DNA of 64,000 nucleotides from an uncultured Erwinia sp. (GCA_946221915.1 CAMIKG010000004.1:1-64000), one strand, 5' to 3'; shown: positions 42,468 through 52,257, counted from the first letter of the stretch. The notes: generated by a model from the letters alone, not told the origin. A program made the numbers and translations.

Positions 42468-43652
42468 TTACACCGCCTGCGCGCACGCCCATGCCGAGCT
42501 CCACGCCCACTGGAAGTTATAGCCTCCCAGCCAGCCGGTGACATCGACCACTTCACCGATAAAGTACAGCCCTGGCACATCACGCGCTTCCATAGTCTTC
42601 GATGACAGCTGCGTGGTATCCACCCCGCCCAGCGTCACCTCCGCCGTTCGGTAACCTTCGGTGCCATTCGGCTGTACGCGCCACTGGTGCAGTGCCTCCA
42701 CCAGTTCCCCCTGCTGACGGCTGTTCAGCTGTTTCAGCGTCACATCCGGCACCGTCCCCAGCGTCTGCAGTACCTCAATCAGCCGCTTCGGCAGCACTTT
42801 CGCCAGCGTGTTTTTCAGGCTCTGGTTCGGATGTGCGCTGCGTTCATCATTCAGCAACGCGTCCAGATCCTGCTGCGGCGACAGGTTAACCGACACGAAC
42901 TCGCCCGGCTGCCAGTAGCTGGAGAGCTGCAGCACCGCCGGACCAGACAGGCCACGGTGAGTAAACAGCATCGCCTCTTTAAATACCGTGCCATCCTGCG
43001 CTGTCATCACCGTCGGCAGCGACACGCCGGACAAGGTCTGCAGATGATCCAGCAACGGTTTATGCAGAGTGAACGGCACCAGCCCGGCACGGGTCGGGAA
43101 CACCTTCAGACCAAACTGTTCCGCCACTTTATAACCAAACGGTGACGCACCCAGCCCTGGCATCGACAGGCCGCCGCTGGCGATCACCAGCTTTTCCGCC
43201 TGCACCTCTGCGCCATTCAGCTGCAGCGTATAACCGTGCTCGTCACGCATTACGCTGAGCACTTCACTGCGCAACCGCAGGGTGACATTGCCCTGCTGAC
43301 ACTCTTTCACCAACAGGTCGACGATCTGCTGCGCCGAGTCGTCGCAAAACAGCTGGCCGAGGGTTTTCTCATGCCAGGCGATGCCGTGGCGATTCACCAG
43401 ATCGATAAAATCCCACTGGGTATAACGCGCCAGCGCCGATTTACAGAAGTGCGGGTTGTGCGACAGATACGCCGCCGGTTCGGTATACAGGTTGGTAAAG
43501 TTGCAGCGTCCGCCACCGGACATCAGGATTTTGCGCCCCGGTTTTTTGCCGTTATCCAGCAACAGGACGCGGCGACCACGCTGGCCCGCCTGTGCGGCGC
43601 AGAACATGCCTGCCGCCCCTGCGCCAATAATGATAACGTCAAACTTTTCCAC
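42468..43652 (-). CDS. yhiN: NAD(P)/FAD-dependent oxidoreductase YhiN
   Basis: A 394-residue flavoprotein of the HI0933/BaiN-like family. The FAD motif I-I-G-A-G-A-A-G-M is near residue 9, K-P-G-R-K-I-L-M-S-G-G-G-R-C-N near 37 is the family signature, and the C-terminal block E-V-V-D-V-T-G-W-L-G-G-Y-N-F-Q-W-A closes the protein. The order yhiN-pitA-uspB-uspA is that of E. coli. The biological role of YhiN is not established. Confidence 0.92.
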   Translation of the reverse strand: MEKFDVIIIGAGAAGMFCAAQAGQRGRRVLLLDNGKKPGRKILMSGGGRCNFTNLYTEPAAYLSHNPHFCKSALARYTQWDFIDLVNRHGIAWHEKTLGQLFCDDSAQQIVDLLVKECQQGNVTLRLRSEVLSVMRDEHGYTLQLNGAEVQAEKLVIASGGLSMPGLGASPFGYKVAEQFGLKVFPTRAGLVPFTLHKPLLDHLQTLSGVSLPTVMTAQDGTVFKEAMLFTHRGLSGPAVLQLSSYWQPGEFVSVNLSPQQDLDALLNDERSAHPNQSLKNTLAKVLPKRLIEVLQTLGTVPDVTLKQLNSRQQGELVEALHQWRVQPNGTEGYRTAEVTLGGVDTTQLSSKTMEARDVPGLYFIGEVVDVTGWLGGYNFQWAWSSAWACAQAV

Positions 43653-43894
43653 AACTCACTCCCGCCGCCCGGCAAAAAACGCTGATTGTAGAGAGTTGGT
43701 GGGTTTGATGCCAGCGTAACAAAAGTGTAGTGAAAGTAACACAATGTAACTATATAATTTATAGTGCTTTTTCCCTACAAATTGCGCACTACTTACGCTT
43801 TAATATCAAAAAAAGTCCATATTTTCCTTCCCCCCGGGATGCATTGTCGCGGATAATGCGCCGCGTTCATGTCCTCCAAAATGGCGTAACGTTT

Positions 43895-45394
43895 ATGCTG
43901 CATCTGTTTGCTGGTCTGGATTTTCATACCGGCCTGTTATTAGTACTCGCACTGGTGTTTGTGCTGTTCTACGAAGCCATTAATGGTTTTCATGACACCG
44001 CTAACGCAGTGGCGACCGTAATCTATACCCGAGCAATGCGATCGCAGTTAGCGGTGGTGATGGCCGGGGTGTTTAACTTTTTTGGTGTGTTACTCGGTGG
44101 CCTGAGCGTGGCTTACGCGATTGTCCACTTACTTCCTACCGATCTGCTGCTCAATGTCGGATCGGCCCACGGGCTGGCTATGGTCTTTTCCATGCTGCTC
44201 GCGGCCATTATCTGGAACCTGGGTACCTGGTACTTTGGTCTGCCAGCTTCCAGCTCCCATACGCTGATCGGCGCCATTATCGGCATCGGTCTGACCAACG
44301 CCTGGCTCACCGACGCCTCGCTGGTTGAAGCGCTGAATATACCTAAAGTGATCGGCATCTTTATGTCGTTGATCTTATCGCCGATTATTGGTCTGGTGGT
44401 GGCGGGTGGTCTGATTTTCCTGCTGCGCCGTTACTGGAGCGGCACCAAAAAACGCAGCCGTATCCATATGACACCAGCCGATCGCGAGAAGATTGATGGC
44501 AAGAAAAAGCCGCCATTCTGGACGCGTATCGCACTGATCGTATCGGCGATTGGCGTCAGCTACTCCCACGGCGCGAACGACGGCCAGAAAGGGATTGGCC
44601 TGATTATGCTGGTGTTGATCGGCGTTGCGCCAGCGGGCTTCGTGGTCAATATGAATGCTTCCGGTTATGACATCACGCGCACCCGCGATGCGGTCAATCA
44701 CATGGAGCAGTATTACCAGCAGCATACCGACGCGTTATCGCACATTATTCAGCAAATTCCGCCTGCGCTGCCAACGCCTGAACAGGCGCCGGGCGCGCCG
44801 AAAGAGTTCCATTGCGACAGCGCACGGGCATTAATTGCCATCCAGCGCGCGCAGGGGATGCTGACCAATCTGCAGAGCTATGACGCGCTGAGCGTTGAGC
44901 AGCGTGCGCAGATGCGCCGCCTGCTGATGTGCATCGCGGACACCGCCGATAAAGCCGCCAAACTGCCGGAAACCAGCGCAGACGACAAACGTTTCCTCAG
45001 CAAGATCAAAGGCGACCTGCTGAATACCGTTGAGTATGCGCCGATCTGGATTATTGTTGCGGTAGCACTGGCGCTGTCACTGGGCACCATGGTGGGCTGG
45101 CGTCGCGTTGCGACCACTATCGGCGAGAAGATTGGCCGCAAAGGCATGACTTACGCGCAGGGGATGTCGGCGCAGGTGACTGCGGCGGTTTCCATCGGGG
45201 TAGCCAGCTACACCGGGATGCCGGTGTCGACCACCCACATCCTCTCCTCATCCGTTGCCGGCACCATGCTGGTCGACGGCGGCGGCGTACAGACGCGCAC
45301 CATCAAGAGCATCGCCCTGGCGTGGGTGTTTACCCTGCCGGTCTCGATTCTGCTTTCTGGTGGGCTGTATCTGATTGCGCTGCGTTTCGTCTGA
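43895..45394 (+). CDS. pitA: Low-affinity inorganic phosphate/metal-phosphate transporter PitA
   Basis: A 499-residue inner-membrane symporter, same length as E. coli PitA and nearly identical in the transmembrane core (G-F-H-D-T-A-N-A-V-A and its inverted counterpart S-H-G-A-N-D-G-Q-K-G). It imports phosphate with divalent cations using the proton gradient. A hydrophilic loop at about 310-420 is the variable part. I chose the ATG at 43895 by alignment with E. coli (M-L-H-L-F-A-G-L-D); an open frame reaching back to 43730 adds 55 unrelated residues. It ends in a strong terminator touching uspB. Confidence 0.95.
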   Translation: MLHLFAGLDFHTGLLLVLALVFVLFYEAINGFHDTANAVATVIYTRAMRSQLAVVMAGVFNFFGVLLGGLSVAYAIVHLLPTDLLLNVGSAHGLAMVFSMLLAAIIWNLGTWYFGLPASSSHTLIGAIIGIGLTNAWLTDASLVEALNIPKVIGIFMSLILSPIIGLVVAGGLIFLLRRYWSGTKKRSRIHMTPADREKIDGKKKPPFWTRIALIVSAIGVSYSHGANDGQKGIGLIMLVLIGVAPAGFVVNMNASGYDITRTRDAVNHMEQYYQQHTDALSHIIQQIPPALPTPEQAPGAPKEFHCDSARALIAIQRAQGMLTNLQSYDALSVEQRAQMRRLLMCIADTADKAAKLPETSADDKRFLSKIKGDLLNTVEYAPIWIIVAVALALSLGTMVGWRRVATTIGEKIGRKGMTYAQGMSAQVTAAVSIGVASYTGMPVSTTHILSSSVAGTMLVDGGGVQTRTIKSIALAWVFTLPVSILLSGGLYLIALRFV

Positions 45395-45413
45395 GGCGTG
45401 CTATCTGATTATG

Positions 45414-45441
45414 CAGGGGCCATTCTGGCCCCTGTTTTTTT
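45414..45441 (+). terminator. pitA terminator
   Basis: CAGGGGCC / GGCCCCTG form an 8-bp stem with a 5-base loop followed by seven Ts. The last Ts overlap the uspB stop codon on the opposite strand. Confidence 0.93.
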
Positions 45442-45775
45442 AGTGCCAGATCGCCAAACCTGCCAGACTAATCAACACTAATCCGCACAACGAACTGGTC
45501 AGAATAAATTGCCCGCGCACCCGCTCACAACGGCGGATAAATTCCTCATCATGATGATCGCGATAGCGCTGTGCCCAGATATAGCGCACCAGACGCACCT
45601 GTTTGCTCGGCTGCCCATGAGAAGTAAAGAAACCCGCGCCATCAACATACTGATACAGCAACGGATCGCAGCCGCGAAGCACCACCAGTAACGCGCGCAG
45701 AGAAGAGTAATACCGCGCCATATTCACCAAACAAACCACACAGAGCGCCCAAAACAGTGCGATAGTGCTGATCAT
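45440..45775 (-). CDS. uspB: Universal stress protein B
   Basis: A 111-residue inner-membrane protein with hydrophobic helices at both ends (residues 2-19 and 89-108) and a charged middle. It is the E. coli UspB type by sequence, size and position, divergent from uspA and convergent with pitA. In E. coli it is induced in stationary phase by RpoS and contributes to ethanol tolerance. Confidence 0.93.
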   Translation of the reverse strand: MISTIALFWALCVVCLVNMARYYSSLRALLVVLRGCDPLLYQYVDGAGFFTSHGQPSKQVRLVRYIWAQRYRDHHDEEFIRRCERVRGQFILTSSLCGLVLISLAGLAIWH

Positions 45776-46223
45776 GATCCCCTCCCGGCTAATTATCGCA
45801 GGATAGTTATCAGCAGGTTACGCTGGCTACGCCCCACAATATATTGCCAACCACAATTGAACCGGACAGAAATGTTTTCCAGAAAATGGCGACCGCAAAG
45901 CAATTTGAGACCGTCATAATCCAGTGTAGGAGATCTGATCAAATTTTTTCCAGCGCTGTTTGCATCGTTTCCTGGAACGGGAAGAAAATTCATTTTGATC
46001 AAGCTCGCAAAGGGCAACCGTGCGGCATAACATTTGTTAACATTTGACGCTATACTGACGCTATAACAAAGTGACGCCAGCAAGCTCATCGCGCGCCACG
46101 CCAGCAAGGCAATGAAGTCCGCGGCGACCATCGCATACGTCCTGCGCCAGCGGTTTCAGCTGATTGTGATATGGCAGAATAGCCCTCTGCCAGGCATGCA
46201 CATCTAATGGAAGGAGTTTCATC
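45776..46223. promoter_or_regulatory. Divergent uspB-uspA regulatory region
   Basis: 448 bases without a gene. A tandem 11-bp repeat (GACGCTATACT at 46046-46056, then GACGCTATAAC at 46057-46067) contains two possible -10 boxes, TATACT and TATAAC, but no well-spaced -35 was found. Promoters for both stress genes must lie here. The uspA start is preceded by AAGGAG. Confidence 0.5.
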
Positions 46224-46664
46224 ATGGCTTATAAACACATCCTGATTGCAGTAGACCTTTCTCCGGAAAGTAAACTGCTGGTTGAGAAGGCGGTTTCCCT
46301 GGCTCGCCCTTACGACGCGAAAGTGTCGCTGATTCATGTTGATGTGAACTATTCCGATCTCTATACCGGCCTGATCGACGTAAATCTCGGCGATATGCAG
46401 AAACGTATCTCTGAAGAGACCCATAACGCGCTGAAAGAACTGTCAACCAACGCAGGTTATCCTATCGAGGAGACCCTGAGTGGCAGCGGCGATCTGGGTC
46501 AGGTGCTGGTCGATGCTATTAAAAAATATGATATGGATTTGGTGGTTTGCGGCCATCACCAGGATTTCTGGAGCAAGCTAATGTCTTCTGCGCGCCAGCT
46601 GATCAACACCGTCCATGTGGACATGCTGATCGTGCCGCTGCGCGATGAAGAAGATGATGAGTAA
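46224..46664 (+). CDS. uspA: Universal stress protein A
   Basis: A 146-residue cytosolic protein, clearly orthologous to E. coli UspA (A-Y-K-H-I-L-I-A-V-D-L-S-P-E-S-K start, V-V-C-G-H-H-Q-D-F-W-S-K, and the D-M-L-I-V-P-L strand). UspA is among the most abundant proteins in growth-arrested enterobacteria and protects against DNA-damaging and other stresses. Downstream, the dtpB peptide-transporter gene found here in E. coli is missing, and rsmJ follows directly on the other strand. Confidence 0.95.
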   Translation: MAYKHILIAVDLSPESKLLVEKAVSLARPYDAKVSLIHVDVNYSDLYTGLIDVNLGDMQKRISEETHNALKELSTNAGYPIEETLSGSGDLGQVLVDAIKKYDMDLVVCGHHQDFWSKLMSSARQLINTVHVDMLIVPLRDEEDDE

Positions 46665-46696
46665 TTAAGTCATCAGGGGCGATGAAGCCCCCAACT

Positions 46697-46726
46697 GTGC
46701 TCACCCCCACGCGCTGGGGGGAGCAC
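46697..46726. terminator. Hairpin between converging uspA and rsmJ
   Basis: GTGCTC plus a C run pairs with a G run plus GAGCAC, about 12 bp with a small bulge and a short loop. It is followed by TAGTTT. Termination for both genes is likely although the T run is short. Confidence 0.55.
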
Positions 46727-47475
46727 TAGTTTAATGGCGGATAAATATCAAAACGGTGGCTTTTGGTCGTCACTGCGGACTGCGTCGCCACATTCGCCAG
46801 CGGCGGAGCATAGTCAGGCCGTTTCACCACCACACGTTTTTTCGCCAGCCGCCGCGCTGGCTCCAGCAAACCATCAGCGTCGTTATCGGCTCCCACCAGC
46901 GTCTGAAACACACGCATTTCCTTCTTCACCAGCGCACTTTTCTGCTTATGCGGGTACATCGGGTCGAGGTAGACCACATCCGGCTGCGGCGTGATCTCGC
47001 TGAGCGCCGTCAGGCTGGAGGTATGGAGCAGGCTCAGACGCTCGCGCAGCCAGCCGCCAATCTCCGCATCCTGGTAGCCGCGCTGCAGACCGTCATCCAG
47101 CAGCGCCGCCACCACCGGATTGCGCTCCAGCATGCGCACCCGGCAGCCAATCGCCGCCAGCACAAACGCATCGCGCCCCAGCCCTGCCGTGGCGTCCACT
47201 ACATCGGGCAGATAACCACTCTTGATGCCGACGGCTTTCGCCACCGCCTCGCCGCGCCCGCCGCCGAACTTACGCCGGTGCGCCATCGCGCCGCCGACGA
47301 AGTCGACAAAGATGCCGCCGAGCTTCGGTTCATCGCGTTTGCGCAGTTCCAGATGCTCTGGCGTCATCACCAGCGCCATCAGCGCACTGTCGTCATGCTC
47401 CAGTTGCCAGCGCTGCGCTAAAACAGATAAGGCGCCGTCACCGGCGCCTGATTCATCGATTAAGCAGATGTTCAC
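46726..47475 (-). CDS. rsmJ: 16S rRNA m2G1516 methyltransferase RsmJ
   Basis: A 249-residue SAM-dependent methyltransferase, orthologous to E. coli YhiQ/RsmJ. The SAM motif V-V-D-A-T-A-G-L-G-R-D-A lies near residue 91 and the catalytic-type motif Y-L-D-P-M-Y-P near 169. It modifies G1516 of 16S rRNA. It begins 8 bases after the prlC stop codon, so the two are one operon, as in E. coli. Confidence 0.94.
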   Translation of the reverse strand: MNICLIDESGAGDGALSVLAQRWQLEHDDSALMALVMTPEHLELRKRDEPKLGGIFVDFVGGAMAHRRKFGGGRGEAVAKAVGIKSGYLPDVVDATAGLGRDAFVLAAIGCRVRMLERNPVVAALLDDGLQRGYQDAEIGGWLRERLSLLHTSSLTALSEITPQPDVVYLDPMYPHKQKSALVKKEMRVFQTLVGADNDADGLLEPARRLAKKRVVVKRPDYAPPLANVATQSAVTTKSHRFDIYPPLN

Positions 47476-47483
47476 GCGTTGCG

Positions 47484-49526
47484 TTATCCCTTAATCCCGT
47501 AGTGTTCCAGCATCGCATCCAGCTGCGGTTCACGGCCGCGGAAGCGTTTAAACAGCTCCATTGGCTCTTCGGAACCGCCGCGCGTCAGGATGTTATCCAG
47601 GAACGACTGGCCGGTTTCGCGGTTGAAAATGCCTTCCTCTTCGAAGCGCGAGTAAGCATCCGCCGCCAGCACGTCGGCCCACAGATAGCTGTAGTAACCT
47701 GCCGCGTAGCCACCGGCAAACACATGGCTGAAGGCGTGCGGGAAACGGCCCCAGGATGGACTCGGCACCACGGCAACCTGCTGCTTGATTTCTGCCAGCG
47801 TTGGCAGGATCTGCGCGCCTTTGGCCGGGTCGAATTCAGTGTGCAGACGGAAATCGAACAGGCCGAACTCCAGCTGACGCAGGATAAACAGCGCCGCCTG
47901 ATAGTTCTTCGCCGCCAGCATTTTATCCAGCAGTTCCTGAGGCAGCGGCTCGCCGGTTTCGTAATGGCCGGAGATAAACGCCAGCGCCTCCGGCTCCCAG
48001 CACCAGTTTTCCATAAACTGGCTTGGCAGTTCGACCGCATCCCATGGCACACCGCTGATGCCAGACACGCCCGGGGTTTCGATGCGCGTCAGCATATGGT
48101 GCAGGCCGTGGCCAAACTCATGGAACAGCGTGGTCACTTCGTCGTGGGTAAACAGCGCCGGTTTACCGTTCAGCGGGCGGTTAAAGTTACAGGTGAGATA
48201 CGCCACCGGCTTCTGCAGTGAACCATCGGCTTTACGCATCTGACCAACACAGTCGTCCATCCACGCACCGCCGCGTTTGTGTTCGCGGGCATACAGATCG
48301 AGGTAGAAACTGCCGCGCAGTTCACCGCTCTCGTCAAACAGGTCGAAGAAGCGCACGTCAGGGTGATAAACATCGACATCTTTGCGCTCTTTAGCGGTGA
48401 TACCGTAGATACGTTTCACCACTTCAAACAGGCCATTCACCGCGCGCTCTTCCGGGAAGTACGGGCGCAGTTGCTCATCGCTGATGGCGTACAGGTGCTG
48501 TTTCTGTTTTTCACCGTAGTAAGTGAGATCCCACGGCTGCAGTTCACTGATACCGTGTTCTTTCTTCGCAAAGGCACGCAGCTGCGCCAGCTCTTTTTCG
48601 CCCTGTGACCGCGCGCGTTTCGCCAGGTCGGTCAGGAAGTCGATCACCTGCGCCGGGCTCTGCGCCATTTTGGTCGCCAGTGATTTATTGGCATACGAGT
48701 CGAAGCCCAGCAGTTGCGCCAGTTCATGACGCAGCGCCAGCGTTTCCGCCATCACTTCGCTGTTGTCCCACTTGCCGGCATTTGGCCCCTGGTCGGAAGC
48801 GCGGGTGGAGTAGGCGCGGTACATCTCTTCACGCAGCGCCTGATTGTCGCAGTAGGTCATCACTGGCAGGTAGCTCGGGATATCCAGCGTCAGCAGCCAG
48901 CCATCCTGCTCTTTCGCTTCCGCCTGCGCTTTGGCGGCAGCCAGCGCGCTTTCCGGCAGGCCGGAGAGTTCGCTTTCGTCGGTAATCAGTTTGCTCCAGC
49001 CCATGGTGGCATCAAGCACATTGTTGCTGTATTTCGAGCCCAGTTCAGACAGGCGCGCGGCGATTTCGCCATAGCGCTTCTGCTTCTCTTTCGACAGCCC
49101 GATACCGGACAACTCGAAGTCACGCAGGGCGTTGTCCACCGCTTTCTTCTGCGCCACGCTGAGCGCTGCGTAGCTGTCGCCCTCTTTCAGATTGCGATAC
49201 GCCTGGTACAGCCCTTCATGCTGGCCCACCCAGGTGCTGTATTCGGACAGCAGCGGCAGCGTCTGCTCATAAGCTTCACGCAGTTCCGGGCTGTTTTTCA
49301 CTGAGTTCAGATGGCTGACCGGCGAGAACAGGCGACCGAGACGATCGTCAACTTCCGCCAGCGGCTGCACCAGATTATCCCAGGTGTACGGCGCGCCCTG
49401 CGCAACAGTTTTCTCAACCGCCGCGCGGCAATCATCCAGTGCCGCCTGCACGGCTGGCACCACATGTTCTGGTTTAATCGCGGAGAAAGGCGGAAGCGTA
49501 AAGGATGAGAGTAACGGATTGGTCAT
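47484..49526 (-). CDS. prlC: Oligopeptidase A
   Basis: A 680-residue cytosolic zinc metallopeptidase of family M3, the same length as E. coli PrlC/OpdA. The zinc site H-E-F-G-H lies around residue 470, and the third ligand Glu follows about 25 residues later in V-E-L-P-S-Q-F-M-E-N. It degrades signal peptides and other short peptides. It is co-transcribed with rsmJ and divergent from rlmJ. Confidence 0.95.
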   Translation of the reverse strand: MTNPLLSSFTLPPFSAIKPEHVVPAVQAALDDCRAAVEKTVAQGAPYTWDNLVQPLAEVDDRLGRLFSPVSHLNSVKNSPELREAYEQTLPLLSEYSTWVGQHEGLYQAYRNLKEGDSYAALSVAQKKAVDNALRDFELSGIGLSKEKQKRYGEIAARLSELGSKYSNNVLDATMGWSKLITDESELSGLPESALAAAKAQAEAKEQDGWLLTLDIPSYLPVMTYCDNQALREEMYRAYSTRASDQGPNAGKWDNSEVMAETLALRHELAQLLGFDSYANKSLATKMAQSPAQVIDFLTDLAKRARSQGEKELAQLRAFAKKEHGISELQPWDLTYYGEKQKQHLYAISDEQLRPYFPEERAVNGLFEVVKRIYGITAKERKDVDVYHPDVRFFDLFDESGELRGSFYLDLYAREHKRGGAWMDDCVGQMRKADGSLQKPVAYLTCNFNRPLNGKPALFTHDEVTTLFHEFGHGLHHMLTRIETPGVSGISGVPWDAVELPSQFMENWCWEPEALAFISGHYETGEPLPQELLDKMLAAKNYQAALFILRQLEFGLFDFRLHTEFDPAKGAQILPTLAEIKQQVAVVPSPSWGRFPHAFSHVFAGGYAAGYYSYLWADVLAADAYSRFEEEGIFNRETGQSFLDNILTRGGSEEPMELFKRFRGREPQLDAMLEHYGIKG

Positions 49527-49711
49527 AGCGCAGTCCTTGTGGTTGTGAGTGGCGCTGTTGCGCGCAATCTAAATAACATGTGGTCAAGTATGGCGAAAAT
49601 CAATGGATACGCAGCGGCTTTTCGTAAACATCACGCTTACTCAGCGCAATTGCGCGCGCTTCCCGCTATACTAGGCGGCCTATACGCGCCCTACCGGATA
49701 TCAACAACGTT

Positions 49712-50554
49712 ATGCTTAGTTATCGCCACAGTTTTCATGCCGGCAACCATGCCGATGTCCTTAAACACACCGTACAGAGCCTGATCATCGAAGCGCTGAA
49801 AGAGAAAGATAAGCCGTTTCTCTATCTCGATACCCATGCGGGCGCCGGACGCTATCAGCTGAGCGGTGAGCATGCGGAACGCACCGGCGAATATCTGGAA
49901 GGGATTGCCCGTATCTGGCAACAGGATGACGCGCCAGAGCTGTTGCAGCCCTACTTCAGCGCGGTAAAAGCGCTGAATCATGGCGAGAAACTGCGCTACT
50001 ATCCGGGTTCACCACTGATTGCCCGTCATCTGCTGCGTGAAGACGACAAACTGCAGCTGACTGAACTGCATCCCAGCGATTTCCCATTGTTGCGTAATGA
50101 GTTTCTGAAAGACTCACGCGCCCGCGCGGAACGTGGCGACGGCTATCAGCAGCTGAAAGCCAAACTGCCGCCGCCGTCGCGTCGTGGACTGGTGCTGATC
50201 GATCCGCCATACGAGATGAAAACCGATTATCAGGCGGTGGTGCAAGGTATTCAGGAAGGTTACAAGCGTTTTTCCACCGGCGTGTTTGCGCTGTGGTATC
50301 CGGTGGTACTGCGCCAGCAGATCAAACGTATGTGCAAAGACCTGGAAGCGACCGGCATTCGCCGTATTCTGCAGATAGAACTGGCGGTGCGTCCGGACAG
50401 CGATCAGCGCGGCATGACCGCGTCAGGCATGATTGTGATTAACCCGCCGTGGAAGCTGGAACAGCAGATGAAAGAGCTGCTGCCGTGGCTGCATAAAACG
50501 CTGGTGCCAGCCGGTACCGGCCACACCCGCGTCGAATGGATTGTGCCGGAGTAA
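49712..50554 (+). CDS. rlmJ: 23S rRNA m6A2030 methyltransferase RlmJ
   Basis: A 280-residue SAM-dependent methyltransferase orthologous to E. coli YhiR/RlmJ. It opens with M-L-S-Y-R-H-S-F-H-A-G-N-H-A-D-V-L-K, has the acceptor motif L-I-D-P-P-Y-E near residue 163, and matches the usual length. It methylates A2030 of 23S rRNA. Divergent from prlC, as in E. coli. Confidence 0.95.
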   Translation: MLSYRHSFHAGNHADVLKHTVQSLIIEALKEKDKPFLYLDTHAGAGRYQLSGEHAERTGEYLEGIARIWQQDDAPELLQPYFSAVKALNHGEKLRYYPGSPLIARHLLREDDKLQLTELHPSDFPLLRNEFLKDSRARAERGDGYQQLKAKLPPPSRRGLVLIDPPYEMKTDYQAVVQGIQEGYKRFSTGVFALWYPVVLRQQIKRMCKDLEATGIRRILQIELAVRPDSDQRGMTASGMIVINPPWKLEQQMKELLPWLHKTLVPAGTGHTRVEWIVPE

Positions 50555-50718
50555 TCTGGTCATCAGCAGCCCTGCCGCATCGCCGGAGCTGCTGAGTCCT
50601 TCTTCCCGACCACGGGCGCATAAAAGTCAAAACTGTGCGCCTGCTTCCAGTGATAAATTCGCCACTGCGCGCCTCCTGTGAGAGACTTCAGGCTTTCACC
50701 GCACAAGGATGCTGCGCC

Positions 50719-51159
50719 ATGGAAATCTCCCCCGATCACTGGCTGTGCCACGAAGGCCATCTGCTGCTACCGCAGGGTTATCAGGACCGTACGGTCAATA
50801 TCTTTACCGCTGCCACACCTGCCGCCCCCACCTTCACTTTCGCCCGTGACCGGCTCGGCGCGGAGGAGTCGCTGACGCGGTGGTTCGATCGCCAGCTGGC
50901 TCTGCTCGCGGAGCAGCTGCCAGAGTGGCGACAACAGACGCGTGCAACGGCCTGGCTCGGTGCGCAGCGCCTGGCAGGCGAAGCTATTCATTGCGACTAT
51001 CGCGGCCATGGCGCGCATATCTGGCAACAACAGGCGGTGTTTAATCCTGCTGGCTCACAGCTGCTGGTGTTCACCATGACCCACAGTGCGCGATTGCAGA
51101 CCGCGCATACCCGTCTATTTACCGCGTTACTGCGCAGTTTTACTTTTCATCAGCCGTGA
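50719..51159 (+). CDS. DcrB/Eag-type (DUF1795) protein
   Basis: A 146-residue protein with the opening seen in DUF1795/Eag chaperones: a short strand (H-L-L-L-P-Q-G-Y-Q-D-R-T-V-N-I-F) followed by F-T-F-A-R-D, a charged helix and two closing beta segments. I chose the ATG at 50719 because AAGGA is nine bases upstream; a longer frame to 50635 adds unlike sequence. Eag proteins bind N-terminal transmembrane segments of type VI secretion effectors such as Rhs proteins. No effector or VgrG gene is beside it; it lies alone between rlmJ and rbn. It is an orphan chaperone or a related protein with another role. Confidence 0.75.
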   Translation: MEISPDHWLCHEGHLLLPQGYQDRTVNIFTAATPAAPTFTFARDRLGAEESLTRWFDRQLALLAEQLPEWRQQTRATAWLGAQRLAGEAIHCDYRGHGAHIWQQQAVFNPAGSQLLVFTMTHSARLQTAHTRLFTALLRSFTFHQP

Positions 51160-51193
51160 CGGATGCCGTACGCTGGCCTGTGCACCTCACGCT

Positions 51194-52111
51194 TCAGACT
51201 TTAAACAGGGCAAAATCACGCGCCAGTTCAGTGGCGGGGAAAATGGCCTGGCACTCCGCCAGCAGCGCTGCGCTGTCAGTAAGCCCGTAACGGGCACTGA
51301 TATGGGTGGCGATCAGCCGTTTTGCCCCTGCCTGTTTTGCCGCCGTCGCGGCCTGCACGGTGGTGGAATGCCCGCGGCCATTGGCTTTTTCCGCCATCGC
51401 CGCTTCCAGCGTGGTTTCATGTACCATCACATCCACTCCCGCCGCCATCTCGCTGGCGACCGGCGTTGGCGCGGTATCACCGAAGATCGCCACGGATTTG
51501 CCCGGCGTTGACGGGCCGAGGTAATCCCAGCCGCAGACTTCACGGCCATCTTCCAGCACCACCGTCTCCCCGCGTTTGAGCTGCTGGAACCAGCTGCCGC
51601 GTGGAATGCCGTCGGCGGCCAGCCGCTGCGCATCCAGCACGCCCGGTTTCGGGTGCTCTTCAATACGATAGCCGTAGCACTCAATCACATGCGACATCGG
51701 CCACGCCGTCACCTGCATCTGACCGTCATCACACACCTCGCCAGCACCAATTTCGATAATTTCCAGCGGAAAAGTGACATACGAGGCGCTCAGCGTCAGC
51801 GTGGTTTCCACAAAGGCTTTAATGCCCGGCGGGCCATAGATGGTCAGGGGTTCCGTCGCGCCACCCATTGAGCGACTGGTCAGCAAACCGGGCAGACCAA
51901 AGATATGGTCGCCATGCAGATGAGTAATAAAGATTTTGCTCATCTTTCCCGGCTTAAGCGGGCTGCGCATCATCTGATGCTGCGTGCCTTCGCCGCAGTC
52001 AAACAGCCAATAGTTGCTGCTCTGGCTGTTATTGAGGATCAGCGCAATGGAAGTGACATTGCGTTCGCGGCTGGGCGTGCCGGCACAGGTGCCGAGGAAA
52101 AGCAGTTCCAT
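51194..52111 (-). CDS. rbn: Ribonuclease BN/Z (ElaC)
   Basis: A 305-residue metallo-beta-lactamase-fold ribonuclease. The zinc motif T-H-L-H-G-D-H-I-F-G-L-P lies near residue 62, other ligands appear in S-H-V-I-E and F-G-D-T-A-P, and the C-terminal H-E-T-T-L-E, G-H-S-T-T and T-H-I-S-A-R-Y blocks are present. It processes tRNA 3' ends and acts as an exo/endoribonuclease. In E. coli rbn is elsewhere on the chromosome; here it precedes gor on the opposite strand. Confidence 0.93.
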   Translation of the reverse strand: MELLFLGTCAGTPSRERNVTSIALILNNSQSSNYWLFDCGEGTQHQMMRSPLKPGKMSKIFITHLHGDHIFGLPGLLTSRSMGGATEPLTIYGPPGIKAFVETTLTLSASYVTFPLEIIEIGAGEVCDDGQMQVTAWPMSHVIECYGYRIEEHPKPGVLDAQRLAADGIPRGSWFQQLKRGETVVLEDGREVCGWDYLGPSTPGKSVAIFGDTAPTPVASEMAAGVDVMVHETTLEAAMAEKANGRGHSTTVQAATAAKQAGAKRLIATHISARYGLTDSAALLAECQAIFPATELARDFALFKV

Positions 52112-52257
52112 GATAGTGAATTCCAGGCTTTACTTACTGTTAAGCGATAATAATAGCCTCCACCCTATCACAACCATAGGCGCAACCTTTGCGGCAATCC
52201 GCCGACTAGCGTTACACTCTACGCCAATATTTCTACCCAACTTATGGAACAGGTTCG

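Noticed and set aside
43730..43894. N-terminal extension of pitA
   Set aside because: The added 55 residues are unlike any PitA, and E. coli PitA begins at the position of the ATG at 43895.
46041..46067. TTGACG followed by TATAAC as a uspA promoter
   Set aside because: The spacer is only 12 bp; the tandem repeat may matter, but this is not a standard promoter.
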